NCBI GenBank assembly: GCA_013138865.1
Contig: WTBY01000071.1
Span: forward strand, 1 to 33,310
DNA length: 33,310 nucleotides
Direction: 5' to 3'
DNA from: Helicobacteraceae bacterium
GTDB taxonomy: Bacteria > Campylobacterota > Campylobacteria > Campylobacterales > Sulfurimonadaceae
The first letter of the stretch is position 1. Each line of letters starts with the position of its first letter. Shown here piece after piece: positions 25,228 to 31,641 of this stretch. Under the pieces are notes generated by a model, which saw only the letters and a program-made list of their open reading frames with translations, made no database searches and was not told where the DNA came from. The position numbers and the translations under genes were made by a program.

Positions 25228-26697
25228 ATGGATACACCAGTCCTAATATCGTTTACACTTTATATGTTAGTCATGGTAGCTATTGGTTTATATTTCTACT
25301 TTAAAACAGATAGTCTTAGTGATTACATATTAGGAGGACGAGGACTTGGGCCAGGAGTGACAGCACTTAGTGCTGGAGCTTCAGATATGAGCGGATGGCT
25401 TTTACTTGGTCTTCCTGGAATGATGTATAGTGATGGATTAGTCGCTAGTTGGATTGCTGTTGGACTTATTATAGGTGCTTATTTGAATTGGCATTATATT
25501 GCTAAGCCACTTCGTGTATATACTCACTACCTTAACGATTCTATTACAATACCTGATTATTTTTCTAATAGATTTGAAGATGATAAAAATGTTATACGTG
25601 TGATCACAGCCGTGGTTATACTACTTTTTTACACTCTTTATACATCTTCAGGTCTTGTTGGAGGGGCGAAATTATTTGAAGCTACATTTAACTTAGACTA
25701 CTCTACCGCATTGATGATTGGTAGTTTCATCATTGTTTCATATACCTTTTTGGGTGGTTACAATGCAGTAAGTTGGACAGACTTCATTCAAGGTATACTT
25801 ATGATGCTAGCCCTTGTCATAACACCAATAGTAGTTATTTCTGAAATTGGTGGATTAAATGAGGCAATACGAATAATAGAACAAACTGATGTAAGTAGAC
25901 TAGACTTCTTAAGCGGAAGCTCTCTCATTGGTATTATCTCTTTATTAGCATGGGGACTTGGCTATTTTGGACAACCACATATACTTGTACGTTTTATGTC
26001 TATTCGAGATAAAGATGAAATGCATCGAGCTAAAGCTATTGGAATGACTTGGATGATACTTTCTATTGTAGGATCACTTGCAGTAGGATTTTTTGGATAT
26101 GCATATGTGATCGCAAATGGAATTGATCTACAAGATAGTGAAAAGATATTTATAACACTTTCTCAACTCCTTTTTAATCCATGGATCGCAGGTTTTTTAC
26201 TTGCAGCTATATTAGCTGCAATTATGAGCACGATTGATTCTCAACTTCTTGTATCTTCATCTGTATTGACTAGGGACATATATCATGCTCTATTGCGTAA
26301 AAATGCAACTAATCGTGAGCTAGTATGGGTTGGTCGTTCTACTGTAATCATTATTGCTATTATTGCTTGGTATATTTCAACAGATAGTAACTCTAGTGTA
26401 CTTAAGCTTGTAGCCTATGCTTGGGCAGGTTTTGGTGCTGCTTTTGGTCCACTTATAATTTTGTCTTTATATAACAAAGAGATCACAAAAGAAGGGGCTA
26501 TCGCTGGAATACTAGTTGGCTCGATTACCGTTATTATTTATAAACAGCTTGATGGAGGTATATTTGATATATATGAACTCCTCCCTGGTTTTATTTTTGC
26601 TTGGATAGCAATAATCACTTTTAGTAAAATAAGTAACGGATCATCTAAAAAGTCTAAAGATATTTTTGAAAAAGTGCAAACTAAATTAGATAATTAA
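25228..26697 (+). CDS. putP: Sodium/proline symporter
   Basis: An inner-membrane transporter of the SSF family importing proline with sodium. It has 489 residues, about 12-13 hydrophobic segments and the conserved stretch SAGASDMSGWLLLGLPG (about 49-65); in E. coli PutP the Asp of this stretch binds sodium. Other family features are the YTFLGGYNAVSWTDFIQG loop and IMSTIDSQLLV. It begins at the base after the putA stop (TAGATG), so translation is coupled. Together they form the import-and-oxidation pair. Confidence 0.94.
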   Translation: MDTPVLISFTLYMLVMVAIGLYFYFKTDSLSDYILGGRGLGPGVTALSAGASDMSGWLLLGLPGMMYSDGLVASWIAVGLIIGAYLNWHYIAKPLRVYTHYLNDSITIPDYFSNRFEDDKNVIRVITAVVILLFYTLYTSSGLVGGAKLFEATFNLDYSTALMIGSFIIVSYTFLGGYNAVSWTDFIQGILMMLALVITPIVVISEIGGLNEAIRIIEQTDVSRLDFLSGSSLIGIISLLAWGLGYFGQPHILVRFMSIRDKDEMHRAKAIGMTWMILSIVGSLAVGFFGYAYVIANGIDLQDSEKIFITLSQLLFNPWIAGFLLAAILAAIMSTIDSQLLVSSSVLTRDIYHALLRKNATNRELVWVGRSTVIIIAIIAWYISTDSNSSVLKLVAYAWAGFGAAFGPLIILSLYNKEITKEGAIAGILVGSITVIIYKQLDGGIFDIYELLPGFIFAWIAIITFSKISNGSSKKSKDIFEKVQTKLDN

Positions 26698-26715
26698 TAT
26701 GAAAAAGGAAAATAT

Positions 26716-27489
26716 ATGAAACGTATCGTAATAAAAGTAGGAAGTGCTGTTTTAACACAGGATAATAACATTGCAAAAGAAAGAATGCTTAATCTTGTCT
26801 CATTAATTGCAGAAGTAAAGAAAAAATATGATGTCATTTTAGTCACATCTGGTGCTGTTGCTGCTGGTTACTCTGCACTGAAACTAGATAAAAGTAAGCA
26901 GATCGGTAAAAAAACATTAGCTGCTGCAGGACAGCCCATTTTAATGGCAAGTTACAAAAAAAAGTTTGATATATATAACATAGATACTGCCCAAATTCTT
27001 CTTACTGAAGATGATTTTGACTCAAGAAAAGGGACTAAAATGTTTCAAGAGATCATTAATGCTCTCTTGGAGAATGATATTGTTCCTATTGTTAATGAAA
27101 ATGATATTACCTCTACACCAGAACAACTATTTGGAGACAATGATCAACTCTCAGCCAACGTAGCTTATGCTACAGATTCAGATATATTAATCATACTTAG
27201 TGATATTGATGGCTACTATGACAAAAATCCTAAAGAACACAACGATGCAAAGATTTATAAAGCTCTTAATCATATCCCTAAAGATGCTTTAAATGATAAT
27301 TTCACACCAAGTAATCCTTTTGCTACTGGAGGTATTGTTACTAAACTTAAAGCTGCAGATTTTTTACTAAAGCGTAACAAAAAAATGTTTTTATGTAATG
27401 GGTTTGATCTCTCTACGGCAAAATCATTCTTAGTCGATGATGAGCATATATTAGGCACACTCTTTACAAATAATACTAAAGTTGATTAA
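26716..27489 (+). CDS. proB: Glutamate 5-kinase without PUA domain
   Basis: The first step of proline biosynthesis: phosphorylates glutamate. The amino-acid kinase fold is complete: IKVGSAVL, VTSGAVAAG, NENDI, FGDNDQLSA and ATGGIVTKLKAA. At 257 residues it lacks the C-terminal PUA domain of E. coli ProB (367 residues), as is usual in Campylobacterota. The ribosome site AAGGA is about 8 nt before ATG 26716. It lies 18 nt after putP, so a biosynthetic enzyme sits inside a degradation operon. The proA and proC genes are not in the window. Confidence 0.93.
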   Translation: MKRIVIKVGSAVLTQDNNIAKERMLNLVSLIAEVKKKYDVILVTSGAVAAGYSALKLDKSKQIGKKTLAAAGQPILMASYKKKFDIYNIDTAQILLTEDDFDSRKGTKMFQEIINALLENDIVPIVNENDITSTPEQLFGDNDQLSANVAYATDSDILIILSDIDGYYDKNPKEHNDAKIYKALNHIPKDALNDNFTPSNPFATGGIVTKLKAADFLLKRNKKMFLCNGFDLSTAKSFLVDDEHILGTLFTNNTKVD

Positions 27490-27528
27490 TTTAAAAGTTA
27501 TCTACAAGAAAATTATATTAGAAAATAG

Positions 27529-28344
27529 ATGTTAAAACACTCAGTTCTTTTAATTTTATTTCAAATCATATTTCTATCAGGTTGCGCTAAAAGTATTAAT
27601 TTTTACTCTGATGTAGAACATTTAAAATATAACTCTACTATAGATGGAACCATTTCCAAGCCTGAAGGTGATGGACCTTTTCCGGCAGTTGTTCTAATGC
27701 ATGGATGCTCAGGGCTAGTTAACTCTACAAAACAAGCTCTAAATGCACATTCTGATAATCTAGTCTCAAATGGATTTGTTACATTAATACTTAACAGCTT
27801 TACTAAACGAGGCAAAAGTGATTCCGTATGCGGAGATACTGAAGCTTTAGAAGAAGCACACAACTACCGACAATATGATGCGTTTCATGCTTTAAAATAC
27901 TTACAAACTCAACCTTATGTAGACAAAAACAACATCTTTTTAATGGGGCAAAGTAATGGAGGTGGTGTTGCACTAAGCATTGCAAAATTCGGTGCAGACA
28001 AAGATCTATTTCCAGATAAACCAAAATTTCAAGGCATAGTAGCTTTTTATCCTCCATGTGGTTACATCAGTAACATATTTCAATCTGAGATTATTTCTCC
28101 ATTACTTATACTTACGGGAGAAAAAGATGACTGGACACCTCCAGCTGAATGTCTAAGTGCAAAAAAATATGTAACTGGATCTAATTATGAAGTCATTGTA
28201 TATAAAAATGCATACCATAGTTTTGATCTTTTCATTTCTGAACAAACCTATGCAGGGCATACGGTTGGTGGAAATTATATTGCTAGAAATGATAGTCATA
28301 AACAAATGCTAAATTGGTTCTTAAGGCATTTATCACAACACTAA
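27529..28344 (+). CDS. Dienelactone hydrolase-like lipoprotein
   Basis: A 271-residue alpha/beta hydrolase attached to a membrane. A signal peptide ends in a lipobox LSGC (C19). The fold then shows MHGCSG (oxyanion region), the nucleophile elbow GQSNGG (S142), an acid in GEKDDWTP (D200 or D201) and H230 (AYHSFD). Classical dienelactone hydrolases use Cys; Ser here is typical of the wider family. Four cysteines besides C19 could form disulfides. It lies 39 nt after proB with a weak ribosome site. Substrate unknown; a peptide or ester feeding the proline/glutamate pathway is only a guess. Confidence 0.8.
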   Translation: MLKHSVLLILFQIIFLSGCAKSINFYSDVEHLKYNSTIDGTISKPEGDGPFPAVVLMHGCSGLVNSTKQALNAHSDNLVSNGFVTLILNSFTKRGKSDSVCGDTEALEEAHNYRQYDAFHALKYLQTQPYVDKNNIFLMGQSNGGGVALSIAKFGADKDLFPDKPKFQGIVAFYPPCGYISNIFQSEIISPLLILTGEKDDWTPPAECLSAKKYVTGSNYEVIVYKNAYHSFDLFISEQTYAGHTVGGNYIARNDSHKQMLNWFLRHLSQH

Positions 28345-28357
28345 TATTACAAGGGTC

Positions 28358-28399
28358 TATAATAACACTATTATAATTTTAAGTATATTTCAATATACT
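28358..28399. promoter_or_regulatory. Two tandem AT-only inverted repeats before gltS
   Basis: TATAATA (28358-28364) is the inverse of TATTATA (28369-28375) with a 4-nt spacer. AGTATAT (28382-28388) is the inverse of ATATACT (28393-28399), again with a 4-nt spacer. Both are perfect. A TATAAT also occurs at 28372-28377. They could form a weak terminator for the lipoprotein gene, an operator, or a gltS promoter region; the sequence alone does not decide. Confidence 0.35.
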
Positions 28400-28425
28400 A
28401 ACTTTAACTTTATTTAGGATTTTAT

Positions 28426-29658
28426 GTGGATTATATTAATGGTGTTTTACATTTTGAAAAATTTTTTACAGTTTCATTAGCAATTTTAGTTCTGTTTGTA
28501 GGTAAAGGACTTAACCTACGCTTTGACCTTCTAAGGAATATGAGTATTCCAGAGCCAGTTGTTGGTGGGATTTTATTCGCTATATTTTTTGCATTACTAC
28601 ATCTTGTAACCAATATAAGTATTGATTTCAACTTAGAGAATAGAGATTTTTTACTTATATATTTTTTCACAACTATTGGTCTTTCATCAAACTTCAGTGA
28701 CATTATAAAAGGTGGTAAACCACTACTTATACTACTTACAATTACGATCACATATATGGTACTACAAAATGTTATCGGAATAAGTGTTGCTAAACTTATA
28801 GGAATAGAGCCTCTAACAGGACTTTTAAGCGGAACAGTTTCACTTATAGGTGGACACGGAACAGCGATCGCATGGGCACCGGTCTTTAGTGAAAAAGGTA
28901 TTGAGCATGCTATAGAACTAGGTATAGCAGCTGCCACATTTGGGCTTATTTTGGCGAGTTTAATGGGTGGACCAATTGCAAGTTATTTGATTAATAAACA
29001 CGATCTAAAACCTAATGAAGAAGATATTCAAATAGGTGTTAATGTTGGTGTTTCATATGATGAAGCTGAACCTAAAATAGACTATATTGCTTTTTTACAT
29101 GCGATCATTGCCATTCATGTAAGTATTATGGTTGGTTATTTCATTAACTTAGGTTTTGAAGAGTTGGGACTTATGTTGCCACAATTTGTAACGGCACTCT
29201 TTGCAGGTATTTTATACAGTACATTTGTAATGCCTCGCTTAAAAACAAGGTTTCCATGGCTTGATTGGAAGGCTAGAAACTCTGCAATGTCACTAATTGC
29301 TGATATCTCGCTAGGTATCTTTTTAGCTATGTCACTTATGAGTATGCAGTTATGGGTTGTATTTTATGTTGCTGGACCTATGCTAATCATCATAGTAGTG
29401 CAATTAATATTTGCTTTATGCTTTGTAGTGTTTGTTGTATTTAAAATTATGGGTAGTAACTATGATGCAGCAGTAATTGCATCTGGTTTTAGTGGTATAT
29501 CATTAGGTTCTGCAGCTACTGCCATGGCTAATATGACGGCAGTTAGTGAAAAATATGGTGCTTCAAGACTTGCATTTTTAGTTGTGCCTCTTGTTTGCGC
29601 ATTTTTTATGGATCTCGCTAATGCAGTCTTGATACAGAGTATTTTATCAATATTTTAG
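28426..29658 (+). CDS. gltS: Sodium/glutamate symporter
   Basis: An inner-membrane ESS-family transporter that moves glutamate with sodium. It has 410 residues with about 10 or more hydrophobic segments. Diagnostic segments are PEPVVGGILFA near the N-terminus, GTVSLIGGHGTAIAWAPVF (GGHGTA pore loop), and a C-terminal counterpart around SGISLGSAATAMANM. It starts with GTG 28426 after AGGA; the overlapping ATG at 28424 is out of frame. As the last plus-strand gene after putA, it links proline oxidation (which yields glutamate) with glutamate transport. It carries a GCGATCGC at 28864. Confidence 0.93.
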   Translation: MDYINGVLHFEKFFTVSLAILVLFVGKGLNLRFDLLRNMSIPEPVVGGILFAIFFALLHLVTNISIDFNLENRDFLLIYFFTTIGLSSNFSDIIKGGKPLLILLTITITYMVLQNVIGISVAKLIGIEPLTGLLSGTVSLIGGHGTAIAWAPVFSEKGIEHAIELGIAAATFGLILASLMGGPIASYLINKHDLKPNEEDIQIGVNVGVSYDEAEPKIDYIAFLHAIIAIHVSIMVGYFINLGFEELGLMLPQFVTALFAGILYSTFVMPRLKTRFPWLDWKARNSAMSLIADISLGIFLAMSLMSMQLWVVFYVAGPMLIIIVVQLIFALCFVVFVVFKIMGSNYDAAVIASGFSGISLGSAATAMANMTAVSEKYGASRLAFLVVPLVCAFFMDLANAVLIQSILSIF

Positions 29659-29762
29659 GCAATATTTATTCCTTTTTACTGTTTGTATATCACGAATTGC
29701 AAAGATTTTTGATTTTATATGTGCTGTAGTGTCTATAAGCTATATATGCATGTGCGATATGC

Positions 29763-29972
29763 CTATCCCTCAATTAAACGAGAAACATTAGCAGAGCATT
29801 TATCACATTTGCCTTGAAGCATTAAATCATCATGATCCATAGTAGCTTCAAAGTCTACTATCTTCACAACATCAGCACATTTTGAGCAATATACATTTGA
29901 GAGTAATTTAGATTTTACATCATCTGGGATTTGGTTAAATCTATTCATAGCTTTTGGATCAAACTTTATCAT
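29763..29972 (-). CDS. Small double-CxxC zinc-ribbon protein
   Basis: A 69-residue soluble protein with two CxxC pairs, C29/C32 (YCSKC) and C56/C59 (KCDKC), separated by a short acidic beta segment. This is a typical zinc-ribbon geometry. It converges with gltS (104 nt between stops). The start ATG 29970-29972 is preceded by GGAT. Function is unknown; similar short proteins are common in Campylobacterota. An alternative is a rubredoxin-like iron protein, but spacing and composition favour zinc. Confidence 0.65.
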   Translation of the reverse strand: MIKFDPKAMNRFNQIPDDVKSKLLSNVYCSKCADVVKIVDFEATMDHDDLMLQGKCDKCSANVSRLIEG

Positions 29973-30122
29973 GCGTATCCTAATTAGTTAATAGTAGATT
30001 GTATCAAAATTTCAATAAATTTATTCGATTATAGAAGTGATAAATATATTCAATAATTGTTAGATAAAGAGTTAAATATTATAATTTAACTCCAATAGTG
30101 AGAGTATATTAAACTAACTTTT

Positions 30123-30151
30123 TGAGTTAATGAAAAATTCGGGGGTCTAAA
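30123..30151 (+). repeat. Left terminal inverted repeat of the IS
   Basis: Starts TGAGTTAATG and includes GGGGGTCT at 30141-30148. It matches the reverse complement of 30928-30956 at 24 of 29 positions. Confidence 0.65.
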
Positions 30152-30200
30152 AAGTGCTTGAAAGTACGCTATGATAGTGCCTAAAAAGGATAAAGTTACA

Positions 30201-30924
30201 ATGAATTGTAAAAAAACACTAAAATATGTACAAGGTGTCAAAAAAACAATACAAAAAAGATAGGCAAAAGACGAGAAATTCAGAGATACCAATGTAATGA
30301 TTGCAATAAGAAATTTCAGTCACAAAGATGGGATGCCCCCTGAGGGTACGACCAGAAAACCTACACAAAGTAATCTTTCAAAAGTATGTTTACAGACGGC
30401 AGATATTAAAATATTTAGCAGAAGATTATAAGCGAAGTATTCCATGGATTAGGAAGCAAATTTTCGAGTATGAGCCAGATGGAAAAATGCCCTTGGGGTA
30501 CAGCGTTATATAACTATGCATCCAAGATTAGAAGCTGGTAAAGAGTTACAAAAGATAATGAGAACCCTTGCAACTACAACAGAAACAAGGTTTGAAAACA
30601 AGCTTGATACTTGGTATGAAAAGTACAAAGATTTTCTAGCTGAAAGAACACTAAATATAGAGACAAATAAAGAGTCGTTTAAACATCAAAAACTTCTATC
30701 AGCATATAGAAGTTTGAGAAGAAATTTACCTTACCTTTTTACCTATAAAAAGTATTCAGGTCTAAAAATAAACAATACCACAAATGCACTTGTACCGCAA
30801 GGGCATAAAAAAAGGTGGAGTATTTTCTCCTATGAAAAAACTGATGAAAGTACATGCTGGTTTTAATAAAAGTTTGAAGCTAAAGATAGCTGATGACTAC
30901 TTACTAAGTTATAATAAAAAGTAA
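30201..30924 (+). pseudogene. Transposase remnant with frameshifts and a lost DDE core
   Basis: Four coding blocks lie in three frames. First, a zinc ribbon CTRCQ...CNDC from 30227 to a stop at 30341-30343. Second, a helix-turn-helix-like block RPENLHKVIFQKYV to about 30495, ending PDGKMP. Third, from 30501, QRYITMHPRLEAGKELQ to about 30805, ending NNTTNALV. Fourth, after a slip in a seven-A run near 30807-30813, GGVFSPMKKLMKVHAGFN to TAA 30922-30924. In intact relatives a catalytic core with the DDE acids would be expected between PDGKMP and QRYITMHP. Here they are a few bases apart (about 30495-30501), so most of the catalytic domain is deleted. It cannot encode an active transposase. Confidence 0.75.
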
Positions 30925-30927
30925 TCA

Positions 30928-30956
30928 TTCAGACCCCAGTATTTTGCATCAACTCA
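30928..30956 (-). repeat. Right terminal inverted repeat of the IS
   Basis: Contains AGACCCC at 30931-30937 and ends AACTCA at 30951-30956, the inverse of the left end. The transposase stop is 3 nt inside it. Confidence 0.65.
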
Positions 30957-31027
30957 GTTATCAACCCTTAATGCGAATATAGCTTTTTTTTATAAGGCAA
31001 CTTCTTCATTCTTCAGAAGAAAGTAAA

Positions 31028-31058
31028 CTCTACTCATAGCTTTCAGCTAAAGAGTGAG
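31028..31058 (-). terminator. Terminator after the outer-membrane protein gene
   Basis: CTCACTC...AGC (31046-31058, read on the minus strand) pairs with GCTATGAGTAGAG (31028-31040) around a 5-nt TGAAA loop, with one bulge and a small mismatch. A T-rich stretch follows on the minus strand, and TTTTCTT follows on the plus strand, so it may work in both directions. It begins 6 nt after the stop codon. Confidence 0.5.
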
Positions 31059-31063
31059 TTTTC

Positions 31064-31627
31064 TTAAAAACTATACCCCACACCTAAACCTAAACTATAT
31101 AAGTTGTTATGTTTGATCTGTCCGTTTGATGTTCCATCACGTAAGTCTACGTTGTAGTTACTCCAGATGTATTTTGCGTTTACATTTAAGAAGAAGCTTT
31201 TAGCGATCGGGTATTTTAGACCTGCTGTTACCCCGTATAGTAGTGAGCTTGTTGTTCTGTAGTCTGTTAGAGAAGTTGTTAATGGGTTGTAGTCGTAGCT
31301 TAGTTGTCCGTAACCTACTAACGCTCCTGCATAAAGTGTTGCACTACTTACCTTGTACTCTTCTACTAGTCCTGCTAGAAATGCAGTTTCGCTTGTATTT
31401 TCTGTTTTATTGATCGTTAGTGATGCGTAGTTTTTTACGCTTTTGCGATCTACTAAAAGACAGTCGTTGCTGTAAAAGAGTTCGTAACCTGTTACGTCTG
31501 TGTCAGGTTTTATGATCGAGCTTGGGTACGCTGAACTTGTTGAATAACCGCCTTTACTTATGTTTAGACCTACATCAACTGCTAGTAGTGCAGTTGATGC
31601 TAAGAGTGTTGCTGTTATTATTTTCAT
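31064..31627 (-). CDS. Small outer-membrane beta-barrel protein
   Basis: A 187-residue secreted protein with a short signal peptide (MKIITATLLASTALLAVD). Alternating hydrophobic/polar strands follow (for example ATLYAGALVGYGQLSYDY and YSLGLGVGYSF), and the last residue is Phe after GYS, the usual signal for BamA-dependent insertion. About eight strands would fit, as in OmpA/OmpX-sized barrels. The Cys in NDCLLVD is unusual for a barrel. ATG 31627 has AAGGAA upstream, 14 nt after the end of the lipoprotein gene, so both share a transcript. Function unknown. Confidence 0.7.
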   Translation of the reverse strand: MKIITATLLASTALLAVDVGLNISKGGYSTSSAYPSSIIKPDTDVTGYELFYSNDCLLVDRKSVKNYASLTINKTENTSETAFLAGLVEEYKVSSATLYAGALVGYGQLSYDYNPLTTSLTDYRTTSSLLYGVTAGLKYPIAKSFFLNVNAKYIWSNYNVDLRDGTSNGQIKHNNLYSLGLGVGYSF

Positions 31628-31641
31628 GTTTTATTTCCTTC

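Larger units (their letters stand above)
30123..30956 (+). mobile_element. Inactive insertion sequence, internally deleted (834 bp)
   Basis: Imperfect terminal inverted repeats bound the element: 30123-30151 and 30928-30956, identical at 24 of 29 positions and sharing TGAGTT, AAAAT and GGGGTCT. Between them is the wreck of one transposase. I see no clear target-site duplication. The protein fragments resemble a DDE transposase with an N-terminal zinc ribbon (IS256/ISL3-like by layout; family uncertain). The whole stretch contains no GATC site, unlike the core genes. Confidence 0.7.

Noticed and set aside
28431-28937. 168-codon open frame antisense to gltS
   Set aside because: Lies fully opposite a clear gltS; its sequence is low-complexity and has no family features, a mirror of the membrane protein codons.
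30086-30292. 68-codon minus-strand frame over the left IS end
   Set aside because: Runs against the transposase remnant and crosses the inverted repeat; no recognisable domain.
30113-30970. Target-site duplication of the IS
   Set aside because: Bases just outside the two inverted repeats do not match over 8-9 nt, so none can be claimed.
31000-31024. Hairpin CTTCTTC/GAAGAA between the IS and the terminator
   Set aside because: Stem is bulged and is not followed by a T-run on either strand; the hairpin at 31028-31058 explains termination better.
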